This document shows, one piece after another, positions 48,471 through 60,671 of a stretch of 64,000 nt of DNA. The notes beneath the pieces were generated by a model. That model searched no databases and had not been told where the DNA came from. It saw nothing but the letters and a program-made list of their open reading frames with translations. The position numbers and the translations under genes are program-made. Origin of the DNA: Vishniacozyma victoriae (taxonomy: Eukaryota; Basidiomycota; Tremellomycetes; Tremellales; Bulleribasidiaceae); assembly GCA_017654735.1 (NCBI GenBank), contig JADPYG010000088.1, positions 5,146,001 to 5,210,000 of the forward strand, in the 5' to 3' direction. The first letter of the stretch is position 1; each line of letters begins with the position of its first letter.

Positions 48471-49953
48471 ATGCTGACTTCACGTCAAATCGCCAAAGAA
48501 CTGATCTCTCGCAAACACCAGAACACGGATACGAGCATCACAACCTCATCCTACGAGATGATAGATCCAGTAGATGCCGATACATCAGACGATCCTCCTC
48601 GGCGACACTTTTGGGGTCTCAACTTGAGGAAGAGGGGTAATATGCATGATACACAAGGTATAGAGAATGGGAGGAGAGTCGTCAGTGAACCATTACCAGC
48701 TGGACTTCGGAAGATGGCTGTTCTGAGAAGGTTCAGGTTTGGGCGACATGTTGAGGATTTAGAGGAGGAAGAGGGGGATTTGACTATATCTACAGAGACC
48801 GTATGTCATTATCACCGATATTAGATAGCGCTGATTCCAGGACGTCTCCGTAGAACAAGAGGGGCCCGAGGTGGTATGTTCGACCCCGTATCCAAGCTGA
48901 CATCAGACACCCCCCAGATCCCGTGGTACCAATCGATCGACCGAATCTGGACCTTCCTTCATCTCATTCGCATCTACAACTCCGTCCACTCAAGTCTCTC
49001 CCGCCCCCAGACCAAAGCAGCGGGAAAGAACTCTTCTTTCGACGCCTTCACCGATGTCCCCCGGTCCCACTATGCAACTCGCCCCTATCCTCAATTCCCC
49101 TATAACCACTCCAACGCGAGGAGAAGCTATACGAGCAATAACAACCGAAGCTCGGTTCACCGATATATCGATACTGACCGAAGGAGACAGTATCGAATTA
49201 CCCAGTATGGCCGATACCAGCTCCAGCTTTGGAGGGATCTTAAGGGCTAGACATGATCGAGTACCCCACAGTACACCTGTTCAGAATGTTCGATTTCTCG
49301 ATAGTCCACGAACTGAATATCTACGTCGAAAGGCTCAGGAGCGATTACAAGCACCTATCGATGATCGACGGACACCTGAACCACTTCCTCCAGCTCAGAT
49401 CACGCAAAGCAGTCGGTGGACTAGGTTGGGGGAGATGTTACACTTGATCGAAAATGAGGATCACCCGGACTCAAACCAAACAATACCTAATGAACCATCG
49501 ACTCCACCTTTAAGTCGAACGACCCGATCATCCAAGTACTCGGCTGCTAGTTCCCCAATCAGCTTCGCGAGATTCGACCCACCCGACCCAATCTGCTCGA
49601 CCCCTCTACCCAAATATCGATTCGCACCTATCTCACCATTATCCGACCAATCCTCACCAGGACCGATCGCGAGCCTTCTATCCGATTCGAGCCTTAGCGT
49701 AGAAGTATCTTCCGCCTGGTCAACCCGATTTGCGGATGAAGATGGGATAGTAGAGGTCTGCTCTGCGTTAGAGGCATTGTGGGAGTATGGATCGTCTAGC
49801 GAGGGAGAGGCTAGAGAGGAAGTAAGTATTGTTGATTCTCAGGAGAAGGGAATTGAGTACTCGGGAGAGAGAAGGGGGTCGGCGGATTTATTGCCTTTGA
49901 AGTTCAAGGGGTATTCTAGGGATGTTGCCGAGGGTGAGCTCTCGATAGGTTGA
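48471..49953 (+). CDS. Unknown Ser/Pro-rich disordered protein
   Basis: Three exons. MLTSRQIAKELISRKHQNTD to LTISTET (48471-48799) is followed by a small exon DVSVEQEGPEV (about 48840-48873). The third exon (about 48905-49953) is TPPRSRGTNRSTESGPSFIS through GYSRDVAEGELSIG. It is mostly disordered, with short charged segments such as NVRFLDSPRTEYLRRKAQER and SRWTRLGEMLHLIENEDHPD that may bind partners. Many SP/TP sites suggest cyclin-dependent phosphorylation. No domain is recognised. The third exon's frame was chosen by splice phase and by the long open frame. Confidence 0.6.
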
Positions 49954-50465
49954 GCGAGCTGATGAGCAGAGCCATTTCCTTTTGCTTCAACCTTACGCTT
50001 CTGATTAATTGCATGAGATAGGGAAGCTATGTGTTGCTTGTATATACTGTCAATCATGTACAATTGTCTTCTGCATGCTTAGCTATAGCAACTGCCGATC
50101 AATGAATGCGGGGTAAGAATACTCTCTCACGGTATACCCCGATCAGTAGACGCGCCCTGTTTTACCTAAGACTAAGTTAGACTACACCGCCACTGGGAAT
50201 AGAGAGAGAGTAGAGTGACTGAAACATCTTTGATCACTTTTATTCCAAACCCTGTACAACAGGTCTGTACCATTCTCATTCAGGTAGTAATACCTAGTTC
50301 TACCTCTGTCTGTAGCATCACATCATCACATCAATCGCATTGGAAAAACGAATAACGACACGTACCACACACTTCACTCCTTGATCAAAGGAACTTTCAC
50401 ACCGCCCTTCATTTTCACCCGATCTTCCATTACCACCACTCTCACCACTCGATAATCATTTCGAG
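49954..50465. promoter_or_regulatory. Promoter region of chitin synthase
   Basis: 512 bases between two genes on the + strand. The stretch before the ATG is CT/CA-rich (caccactctcaccactcg). No gene seen. Confidence 0.45.
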
Positions 50466-53400
50466 ATGGAACGAAAAGACTCGATGTTCAAAGATGAACA
50501 TACGCCTCTCGATAACCATTCAATCGATCACGATGGAGGTGATCTCAATTTCCGCACGAACCCCGTTGTAGCTACTACCGAAGTAGTCAAGACTACACGC
50601 GCTAGACGATGGTGGATTGCTTTAACGTGGTTGTTTACTTGGTGGATCCCTTCTTTCCTCCTTATACACCTGGGGAAGATGAAGAGAGCGGATATAAGAC
50701 AGGCATGGAGAGAGAAGGTTGCGATTTTCCTCATGATTTTTACATTATGTGGGATCGTCATTTTCTATATCATCATCTTTGGAAGGTTGCTTTGCCCGAA
50801 TTCAGCCAAGGCTTGGAATACATCGGAACTGGCAACTCATCAGGGGGAGGATGATTACTATGCTGCGATCAGAGGGAAAGTTTACGATGTAAGTCATCTC
50901 CATCCTACTTCAAAGTTCGAATGCTGATGATAGTTTACGACATTCTACAAAGGACAACATTCAGATATACAAGCATACCCAACTTCATCCGATATAATGC
51001 TCCAATTCGCAGGACAAGATTTGACAAATTACTTCCCACCGCCCATGACACTCGCCTGCCCAGGTCTAGTGACCAACGACCAATTATCGCTCATGTACGC
51101 CAACTTCACTCCTATAGTCGCTTATGCCGTTCATACCTCTGGCGCACTACAGACCACGCCAGGGACGAAGTTGAATAATGGGAATTGGTACACGAATGAT
51201 CTACAGGCCTCTTTAGAGCCAAGGTTGAAAGGGGATTTTGTGTATACCAAAGCACAAGTATCTGATCTTGCTGATAATTCTGGAAAGTAAGCTATCCCCT
51301 AAATGATGAGAGGCCAAGCTGATAAAAGGCAATGGGCGATCTACAAGAATAAAGTCTACGATCTATCCGATTACCTGTATACGGTTCAATACTACTCTTC
51401 AAGCTCTGGTACCGATCTACCCAATTACTCATTCTTGAATGATGATGTTACTGGTCTATTCCAACAATCCGCAGGTCAGGATATCACAAAACAAATGGAC
51501 GCTGCCCTCGCCAAATTGTCATCCGAAGACGCTGCGAACCAGCTCACATGCTTGGACAACGCTTTTTACGTTGGAGAAACGGATTTCAGGTTGACGGCAA
51601 GATGTACCGTTCAGAATTGGTTACTCCTCGCATTCTCTATTATCCTCATGACCACTATCTTATCCAAGTGTACGTCCTTCTACCTTTATCATGACACTCT
51701 GGAGGTGTGCTAACGCACAGTCCTGGCTGCACTACAGCTCGGCTCAAAGAGACATCCCGAAGCATTCGATAAATTCGTAATCTGCCAAGTACCATGTTAC
51801 ACCGAAGGCGAAGAATCACTCAAGAGAACCATCAATTCCCTCTCTTCACTCAACTATGACGATAAACGACGATTAATCTTTATCATTTGCGATGGAAATA
51901 TCACTGGAAAAGATAATGATCGATCTACCCCCCAAATCGTGCTGGATATTCTAGGTGTAAACCCCAAAACTCAACCTGAACCATTGATGTTTAAAAGTAT
52001 CGGAGATGGATCAAAACAATTGAATTACGGGAAAGTGTATTCTGGATTATATGAACATGAAGGTCATGTCGTACCGTACGTCCCTAGTCCCCTTGAAGAA
52101 GGGAGGAGCTGATGATAGATATGTGGTAGTGGTCAAAGTTGGTAAACCTAGTGAAGATGGTTCAAAGGCTGGTAATCGTGGAAAACGAGATTCACAGGTT
52201 TTACTACTTCAATTCCTGAATCGAGTACATTTCGATGCTGCCATGTCGCCATTGGAGCTGGAGATCTATCATCAAATGAGGAATGTTATTGGTATCGACC
52301 CTGCGTTCTACGAATACATCTTCCAGGTCGATGCCGATACCGTTAGTCCAACTCAGCTTACAGCTCCGTTTGGGTTCCGCTGACATTCAGACGGTTACGC
52401 CCGAATCATTGAACAGGATGATCTCGTGTACCGCCGACGATTCCAAGATTATCGGTATTTGCGGAGAAACCAAACTCGAAAACGAACGTGAATCTTTAAC
52501 GACAATGATTCAGGTTTACGAATACTACATCTCCCACCACCTCACTAAAGCTTTCGAATCCTTGTTCGGTTCCGTTACATGTCTACCAGGTTGTTTCTCA
52601 GTCTACAGAATCCGAACCGCCGACCAAGGTCGACCCGTCATCATTTCATCTCTAGTAATAGAACAATACGCCGAACCAAACATCGATACACTCCACAAAA
52701 AGAATTTATTCTCTTTAGGAGAAGATCGATACCTTACGACACTGATGATGAAATATTTCCCGCAATATAAAATGAAGTTTACTCCGGATGCTATTGCTCA
52801 TACCGTCGCTCCATCAAGTTGGAGCGTGTTGTTGTCTCAGAGACGACGATGGATTAATTCGACGGTACATAATTTGGTTGAATTATTGTTTTTGCCCGAA
52901 ATGTGTGGATTTTGTTGTTTCTCAATGAGGTGGATTGTGTTTGTGGATCTACTTGGTACACTTGTAAGCTTCCTATAGCTCTCTCTGGAAACAAGCTAAC
53001 TGGCAGATCCTACCCGCTACTTGTGCCTACGTGAGCCTAAACTCGCCAATGACGCTCTGACTAGTAACTGACAAATAGCTCGTCTACCTCGTCGTAGTCG
53101 TTTCGACCGGAAAAGCTGCCGTACCAGTCATCTCTCTAGCGATGATTGCAGCAGTCTATGGTCTTCAAGCTCTCATATTTATCCTCAAACGAGAGTTCAT
53201 GCTTATTGGATGGATGTTCCTCTACATTCTCGCTTTCCCCGTCTACTCGGTCTTTTTACCCATCTACTCTTTCTGGTCAATGGACGATTTCAGTTGGGGT
53301 TCTACTCGTAAAGTTATTGGCGAGGGTAACAACAAGACGATCGTGTATGAAGATGAAATGATTTATGATGATTCCATGATCCCCATGAAGAGTTTTAAAG

Positions 53401-54408
53401 GTAAGTCTGCTCTTCGAATAAAAGGGTGGAGCTGATACTAGATTACGAAGCGAATGCCTGGGAACGAGCTTCAATTCATGAATCCGAAGCCACCACCCCA
53501 ACTTCTTACTCGCATCCACGAAGCATATACAACCAACGACCCATGTCTTCTTCAAACAGACCAGGAAGTATTCATTCTTCAATAGCAGAAGTCCCCGGTG
53601 CCGACTATTACCGAGACGCCTCTCCACTCGGTTTATCCCATTCATCAAGGAACCTCCGTGAACACGCTTCACGTCAATCCTTACGTCAATCCACTTCATC
53701 CCCATACCTCGCTGCCCCCGCCCCCGGTCGACCAGGTATGCCCGATCCACGTCAATCGATGGCTGGTCTAAGTATGTGGGGTGGTGGGAGTCAATATGGC
53801 CCCGCTGGACCTGGAAGTGAAATGTATCAAATGCATCCGCAAATGCAAATGTATCAACAACAAATGATGTCTCCGGGATATTTCAACCCACACGCCCAAT
53901 TCCACCCTGGTCAAGGAATGAATCCATTCGATTCCCCCCAACCCGGCTCTGAACATGGTTCAGTAAGGGGTCATTCTTTCTATTCCCCCCAACAACAACA
54001 ACATCCTGGAATGGGAGCTCCTAGGAATACAGTAATGTCCAACCTCGCTGGTATGGCTTCTGGAGGGGGAATGCCAAATCCTAGAATGTCGACTTTTTCA
54101 CTTGCTACCACCGCCAACCCACTTCAGAATGCTGCACCGCTAGAACCGAGTGAGGATCCAAGTCCGGAGGACGGGGAGGTATTGAGTGTGTTGAGGAGAT
54201 ATTTGGCTCAACAGGATTTAATGAGCGTGTAAGTCCTCTTTCTTCTTATTCATACTTGAAAGGAATGAATATACCTAGAGTTGAGCTGATGGACAGGACA
54301 AAGAGACAAACTAGAGAGGCATTGAATAATCTCTTCCCCAAGGCGAATCTCCAAGAAAGGACAGGATGGGTTAATGAGAACATCGATAAAGTCTTAGCCG
54401 AGTCGTAA
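50466..54408 (+). CDS. Chitin synthase, division 2 (class IV/V type) with C-terminal DEK_C-like domain
   Basis: This processive GT2 enzyme of the plasma membrane polymerises UDP-GlcNAc into wall chitin. The N-terminus is short and lacks a myosin head. Membrane segments [20 protein letters not shown] and [20 protein letters not shown] are followed by two cytochrome-b5-like stretches ([14 protein letters not shown] and [19 protein letters not shown]). The catalytic core shows [49 protein letters not shown] (DxD), [16 protein letters not shown] (EDR) and [20 protein letters not shown] (Q-RRRW). Several helices follow, then a long Gln/Pro/Met-rich disordered tail. The last exon gives [20 protein letters not shown] and [20 protein letters not shown], a DEK_C-like helical domain. 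That domain is usually seen in myosin-fused class V enzymes, so this form combines a class V-like tail with no motor. Confidence 0.9.
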
Positions 54409-55068
54409 GACGCCCCAAAGCGTTAGCTTTTGTTATGGAGTCTTGGACAAAGGAAGGAGAAGCAGGACGTAAGGAGGAGGTAGTAAAGAGGAGGAGGGGA
54501 GAAGAAGGAGGAGGACGACCAATGAAACACTCATTCACTTACCAAAATCATCGCATCGACACAAATTACGTATTTTGTGACAATAACGAACGGCTTCTAG
54601 TTACGATCTCATTTAGATGGACTTTGTTATCCTATGTATCTATTGCAGCAAGCCGAAGCTCGGATCTGGGATCACAACGACAACAGTCGTGTGATCAGAA
54701 GACTGTTCAATTCGAATTGGAAATCTAGAGACATCGTCTTACCGGAAGTGGCAGCGGTCGGTCAGCAATCTGAAACTCCTTTCATCGGTCAAAGGTGGAA
54801 GGAGATCTGCGAAACTCAGCCACAAGGCTCGAAACCTGAGGTACCCGGCCGGATAGTGTTCGGGCGCGGTCCCTGCACGGAGAGACGACCTGTAACAAGC
54901 GTCGAAGGTGGGGCGGGACCAGTAAAGGCGGCCATCCTTTGTTCCGATTCCGGTCTTCACTTTCTTCTGTCTTCCTGCGCTCGCAGCAAAGCGCCACTCA
55001 TCACTGATCATTCACAATGTCCACTATCGCCTCTCACATCTTACCGACCCGCGTTGTGTCTGGTCTGT
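54409..55068. other. Intergenic between chitin synthase and the tandem family
   Basis: A G/A-rich run (gaggaggtagtaaagaggag) lies at about 54471-54520. No gene is supported. It marks a boundary where base composition and gene style change. Confidence 0.5.
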
Positions 55069-56155
55069 ATGTCACTTCTGAGCGATGTGGAGATGAAGCT
55101 AGCATCATCGTCTCTAGAAACCCACATGATTATATTAAAGTGAGTGTTTTAAAAAATGAAATAATTGCCGCTGATCGCTGCTCAGATCCGGAATGAGGCC
55201 GGAGAGTTCGTCCGCTGGGACAAGGCTGCAATTGGCGTGTCACAGCTATGACCTGATTGTGTCCACCAAAGAAACCAAAGAAGGTTGTATAAGTGCTACT
55301 CTCTTTCCACATTCCATAAGTCTTGGCGAAGCTATTGAATTGGAAACCAACGCAGAGTAGGTTCTGCGCGCTGAGATAGCACATACTAGGTCCCAGCTCA
55401 AGCCTGATCAGATAGATCCGCAGCGCACAATGGTCAACCGCGCACCTATTTCGGATCACGAACTTATGCGAATCATCAAGAAAACCCTGTTGAAAAGGGC
55501 GTCCACTACTTCATCAATTCGGTCAAAAAGAATTTACGAAAAAGGCAGCCTGGTAAGGACGGGATGTATACGGTGCTCTTCTCGCCCACGTTTGTGGGCG
55601 GTGTGGAGCGGTCTTTTCGAGGCACACTTCGCTGGGAGAGCATTCTCAAAATGAAACTTACAGTATGGTCTTTTTTCCTCGTCGTCAAGTGTTGCTGATT
55701 CTGCTTTCCGTGCTCACTTGAGAAACAAACGTTTTGCCTCTACCTACGAGTATCCCTGGTCCCTTCGCGATATCGAAACACCCGGTCGCCCGCATGCGCT
55801 GGTATGTATACCTTACCATAACAGTGCCGATCCGACAGAGAAGTCCGCCTACGATGAGATCCTGTCACAGCTGGGCTGCACCGCCATCGACCGCAATGAT
55901 CTGAACAGATTCGCCAGTACCGTCGAGGGTTGGATGCCCAATTTCTACGGTACGGAGGCTGATAAGACCGCTATCGAAAGGGGAGGGACAATCATGGAGG
56001 AAGTGAAAAGAGCTTTCAAGGCGGACAAAATATCCATGGTCCCTGTGTGGATGGACGAGACTGGAGAATCAGACATTGCTCAATTGACGTGCACTATCAC
56101 GCACTTACTCAACGGAGAAGAAAGAAAGGTTCCTATGCTTCGCAAGCCTGAGTGA
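55069..56155 (+). CDS. Tandem unknown-family member 1 (frame break inside)
   Basis: I do not recognise the family; see members 2-5. From ATG 55069 (MSLLSDVEMKLASSSLETH) a phase-2 intron joins an exon ending LACHSYDLIVSTKETKEG and SATLFPHSISLGEAIELE, which corresponds to the N-terminal domain of copy 3. The next exon has APISDHELMRIIKKTLLK. The frame then shifts at a run of four A (55493-55496) before KGVHYFINSVKKNLRK, PTFVGGVERSF and RWESILKMKLT. An intron follows at the conserved place. The C-terminal exon (about 55718-56155) reads SQLGCTAIDRNDLNRFASTV, EGWMPNFYG, KISMVPVWMDET, IAQLTCTITHLL and EERKVPMLRKPE. No signal peptide or membrane segment. One missing A explains the break, so this is either a recent pseudogene or a sequence error. 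Confidence 0.5.
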
Positions 56156-56878
56156 TTTGAGCTATCAACGGGAATGTCTTCAAGAGGAGAGTACTTTTGG
56201 TTGTGTGGGTGTCGTGTACATGTTGGTAGCTTTCTACGCTGCATGAATCAAGTTTGAGGCTACAACATGCACTTGAACATACTGAGGCCTCCTTATCCGG
56301 AGGGTTCAGTCGAATGTCGAGCTTGGAACAGCTCATCAGTCCAGCGCAGTGACAGAGGGGCCTCTGCAATTGCGTTGCTGCCTCTTTGTTTAGGGCCAGG
56401 ATTGCCACTTTTTGCTCTTTCTGTCGATTTTTTGCAATATGCAAAGCACTATGGCCATCGCAGAGCTCCATGAGGTAGAAGTCCGTGTTTGCCTCAAGAC
56501 TGACACTGACCGCTTGAGTGTCAAACTGCAATGTGACTGGTTCCAGCCGTGTGTATCTTGGGTGAGGTGTCTTCCTTTCTTGCGAAGTCCCTTGGTCTGC
56601 TCCTACAAGGATGCACCTATACAGGAGCTTCTGTTCGTCCACCTCGACATTTTCACTCGCCAAAATGAAGGGAAATTACCATTTACGACAACGAACGTCC
56701 CTTCATGAGCCGTCTGGTCACTGCGCAGTCCAAATGGGTAGTTTCCCGTTTTTCCTTTGTGAGGACGGGGAACGCTCCAATTGCCAACGACCTGTTTTCT
56801 CATAAAGAGTGCTGGGGACGTCCTACGACTTTCAAAATTTCGTCCATCCACTTGTACTCTCAAATCATTGCCACCACA
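56156..56878. other. Spacer between tandem members 1 and 2
   Basis: Open frames exist on both strands: + from 56451, reading MAIAELHEVEVRVCLKTD, and - from 56663. The + frame could supply upstream exons for member 2, but the family's usual short first exon makes 56879 the better start. A minus gene is unsupported. Confidence 0.35.
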
Positions 56879-57944
56879 ATGTATGACCTCACAAAGACGC
56901 TTGATACTGTGGCGGGAAGTCTTGAAGAAGGAGCTTGGGATCCCTCCGGATATGATCGCCGTGGATCTCAATACCGCGTGAGTACCACAAGCTCACCGTA
57001 AATACATGCTTAATGTATTCAGCTTCCAGGTCAAACGCAGTGGCAAGAGGTCTCTCAGCTGAATGAGACTTCAGGTGGGAATACAAGCAAGTGGCATCGA
57101 GTAATCGTGCCTTCTCCAAGTCGAGAGACCCTGTACACAGCTTTGTTGCCTACAGACACAGAAGTTCACAGAATGATCCGACATGTGACAAACACTACCG
57201 GCGACCAGCGGTAAGTACAAGCGGTCTCACCGCCACTGTTGATCTCCCAGCGCTCTGTTCCAGAATCCCAAGAAGGATGGAGAAATGGCCACGGCTCGAG
57301 AGCTAGCCAGAGACTTACTCTCCAACTTCAAATGGGATGACGGCTTGATTACCTCTGAGCTCGAAGTCAAATCAAGCTTCTCGGAGCTTTCACATCAGTT
57401 CCAAATCGCTGCTGAACCTATTCCTATCTTCATGACATCGATCACGGTAAGTACGCGATCAGTGACTGACTGATGCTCCTAGCTCTTGAACGTAGCCACC
57501 CGCGACTCCAAGGGGCTTCTGGTGACCGCAGGTGACTTTCCTATGCCCCACAATCCAAACCATAAGGGCACGTCTCAATATGTCAAATCAGGGGAGAAGG
57601 TTGTCAATGGTCAGCGAGCTTGGGGAGATTTGCCAACAGCTACCGGCCTCATGGGTATGATCAATTCACCGGTACAGGATTACGAGGGTGTCAGCGAATA
57701 TGTGATAGACCTGAATGAGTGGGAGCCAACCCTGCGCGAAGTCTCGTTTGACAACAAAACAAAGCGGGCGGCCAAATTTGGGGCAGTCGTCAGAGTAGGA
57801 TCTGAGTGGTATAACATCACCACACACATTACACCCCTACAAACTTGGCCGGATGACGCCCGAGTTGAAATGACAAGTATCGGGAAAGGCCGAGGTGTTG
57901 CGGGGAGATATGCCGCTTACGGATTGGAGATTGCGGACCGCTAA
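56879..57944 (+). CDS. Tandem unknown-family member 2 (apparently intact)
   Basis: The start MYDLTKTLDTVAGSLEEGAW forms a short first exon. A phase-0 intron joins WQEVSQLNETSGGNTSKWHR, then VIVPSPSRETLYTALLPTD (N-terminal domain). The next exon is ALFQNPKKDGEMATARELAR with FKWDDGLITSELEVKSSFSE and AAEPIPIFMTSIT, ending at the conserved phase-0 intron. The C-terminal exon carries LLVTAGDFPMPHNPNHKG, RAWGDLPTATGLMG, VIDLNEWEPTLREVS, KRAAKFGAVVRVGSEWYNIT and THITPLQTWPDDARVEM, ending YGLEIADR. All joins keep frame, so this copy is the best candidate for a working gene. It is probably cytosolic: no signal peptide or membrane segment. Function unknown. Confidence 0.6.
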
Positions 57945-58600
57945 AGGTCGTTTCACTGGCTTGTGATGGCTGGAGAGATGGGTAGAAGACTCTTCGAGGT
58001 TTAGGTACAAGGTCTATGTATATATGCCGGAAGGGGTTGTCCTTTGTTCCCAGTCTTGGGTATGAGATGTTCTCATACAACCGGGCTCTGGTACGCTTGA
58101 CCTTGGCTTTTAGAGTAATCCTAGCATGGACTGATGCGCACAGAACAGGTGGTCCAGGTCATGCGATGTCATTGATTCTCTCCCGCTCCTTTGTGAGCTG
58201 AGTCGTTTGAGCTGCGCTGTGGCATCCTTTTCACTAAAGAAGCCTTATATCACTATGTCTCTCACCGACCGACAAGTCGTCTGACGCTACTGCGGCGGAG
58301 TTTAGATGTCAAACGTCGTCCTTTGTCGCGGCTATATAATGGAGCTTGGACGTTTGGGTGACTACTGAGTCCTTCCACTGTATCGATGAGTCACTGCACA
58401 GCACTATACAGTCTTGGCGGGCAGGCGGGATATCAAAACAATGTCCGCCGCAGCTTAAAACAAACTCATAAGTACAGCATTGGTAGCCTGTCATGTATTC
58501 AACATACCACTCTTCTGACGCTGGTCCTTAACCATAAATATCCATATAGTGATCCATATAGTGAACGCCCACTCTAAGTACGTATCTCATAGGTGAAGCT
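57945..58600. other. Spacer between tandem members 2 and 3
   Basis: 656 bases without a supported gene. A short duplicated segment, ccatatagtga, occurs at about 58543 and 58554, just upstream of member 3. Confidence 0.45.
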
Positions 58601-59591
58601 ATGTCATTCTTTTATCCGAGCGAGGCGCAGAGACAAGGAGTTCAAGTATGTCTTGCTTTCACTTCCCCGCAGCCATCTAGTACGGCTGATAATTAAGGTA
58701 TCGACAACGAAGGACGGCAAAAACTGGGCCTATCTTACGATCGAGGAGACTCTCGATCCAGAAAACCAGGATCCAGCGCCAAGCTGGTCCTACATCTCCA
58801 ACTTGGTCGGAGATTCTCAGGGCCGAGTTTTGGCTGCCCTGTTTCCTACGCAAAAAGGTCTGGCCACAGCTTTGGAGGATTACGCAGATTCAATCTACCC
58901 GAAAGCGTGAGTCTTCTCTCGCTTTCGTAACCAGGTTTGCGGGAGACCGACGAACGCAGTTGCGAGACAAGCTCACCTAAGAAGGCGTTTCCACCCCGGG
59001 CATGTTGCCTCGGACATCGTACTCGCCTTGAGTATCAGGAAGAACGTCCCTGATGACACTGAAGAGCCCATGGTTCTGACCCGAACTCTCAAGTCAGCAT
59101 GCGGCAGCGTACCCCCATTACATGTCTTCATCGAAGCTCCTTTCAAACCTATTTATTTGATGGAAGTGGAGGTGAGTCGCCATACCCCATGATCACGTCG
59201 GTGAGATACGAGACTTATACCTCTAGACCATTGCCATGAACAGCGACGGGAACAATTCAGTCATCAAAAGGACGCGCTCCTTCTATTCCTGCCCACGAGT
59301 GATGCGAGTCGATGGGTCAATCTATATTGGGAGCCAGCCTACCGACATGGGCCTAGTCAGCCTTTTTTTTCTGGCTCGCCCAGTATCGCAGCTGTAGACT
59401 CTATGCTATCGAAACTCAATGATTGGGAGGCTCATTTGGTAATGGACAGAGGTCGTAAGCGAGCTCGCATTGTGATTAGTGATCAAGTGCCGGTAGTTTG
59501 CAGGGATGGAAGTGTTGCTCGGAATACTATCATCTGTGAGATTGTGGAGCCTACCGAAAACGAGCTGGGGGAAGTACCTTGTTTTAATTGA
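58601..59591 (+). CDS. Tandem unknown-family member 3 (broken at a T8 run)
   Basis: Exon 1, MSFFYPSEAQRQGVQ, has the same length and pattern as member 4 (MPNYSPSDAEKTALQ). It is followed by the conserved intron and VSTTKDGKNWAYLTIEETL, SWSYISNLVGDSQGRVLAAL and FPTQKGLATALEDYADSIYP. The middle exon includes VLTRTLKSACGSVPPLHVF and KPIYLMEVE, where the conserved phase-0 intron falls. The last exon starts TIAMNSDGN and reaches SIYIGSQPTDMGLVS. There the frame breaks at eight T (59363-59370). The downstream frame resumes with SGSPSIAAVDSMLSKLNDWE, GRKRARIVISDQVPVV, NTIICEIVEPTENELGEVP. One additional T would restore the frame, so it is a pseudogene or a homopolymer error. Confidence 0.5.
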
Positions 59592-60671
59592 GATCCCGCA
59601 CGCTGTATATATGTATTGATTGTTCCCAAAAGCAAATGGTTATATCGACTTCAGGACTATGTAGCCATGGGTGTATCAACTGGTGATTCCAGTGAAGTGC
59701 GAACGCTACTACTCAAGAATCGCTCATGCAGGCTATGGCAACATGGGCTTGCCGGCTCTGTCTGCCAGAACTTGTTTCACCTGGTTTTCCAAGTTGCCAC
59801 AACGTGTGAATAAGGCAGCGGGATCAATCGCCGATCGCCAACTCATCCCGTCCACACCATGCCCCCCAAGGCTGATACGAGGACCGACTTGGTCGCGCCA
59901 GGTGTCTCCCTCGCGCTCGGCTAAACATTTTCGAAGAACAAGCCAGATAAAGGGAATGATGCTCACGATTAGATGCCAACATGAGAGCGACACAGAGAAC
60001 TGGAGATACTGGTGGCAATCGAATTCGATATCGACCCCCGGGGAACCAGGTGCGACTCGGTCATCGAAGACTCACCATCTTTCCACCTTTGACCATCCAT
60101 ACCGCGTTGTCACACCTTCTCCGGCAATGCCGTCACCAATTCACACGCTCTCCCTTCACTACCATCGGCCTGACGGTCATCGCTCTCTGTCTTTTCATAT
60201 GACTCCCCTTGACATTCTCCCTGTTTCTCATAGTGGTCTCCTTCTCGGAAAGCCCGGAGTCGGCGACCGAGCATGTCCCTTGATGACTTCGGTCCGACTC
60301 TGGCGGATATTGAATGCTGCATTCTTGCATGCCTGGCTTTGGAGGGAGTCATTGCAGAGGACTCAGTGACAAATACAGGCCCTTCGCACTGGCTTTTGCC
60401 TCCATCGTGACTCGGTGTGGCGAGGTCGGTGCTTTCAAGCTGGGCATGATTGAATGGAGAGTCCCTCGGTCGGGACAGGGTTTCGAAGTCTGGTGAGCAT
60501 CCCTTGTCCGGCTCGGCGGGACGTCGGTGTTGACCTGGATGTACATTTAGCTATATAAATCGCTTGTACTCCCCGTAATCTCCAATTCGACTCATCTGCA
60601 CGCCACCCTCACTCATCACTCATCATCGGAAGTACTCCAACGTGACACCACAACGCTGGAACTTTCGTAAC
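59592..60671. other. Spacer before tandem member 4, with TATA box
   Basis: 1080 bases. TATAAA at about 60554-60559 sits about 115 bases before the ATG at 60672. Antisense frames at 59733-60546 are open but short and unlike any family I know. A degraded extra copy cannot be excluded. Confidence 0.4.

Noticed and set aside
56133..56663. Minus-strand 176-codon frame antisense to the tandem array spacer
   Set aside because: It begins with a non-ATG codon and has no domain; the neighbouring + strand family explains the coding signal better.
59733..60546. Open minus-strand frames before tandem member 4
   Set aside because: Short, in changing frames, no conserved motif; may be remnants but not a supportable gene.
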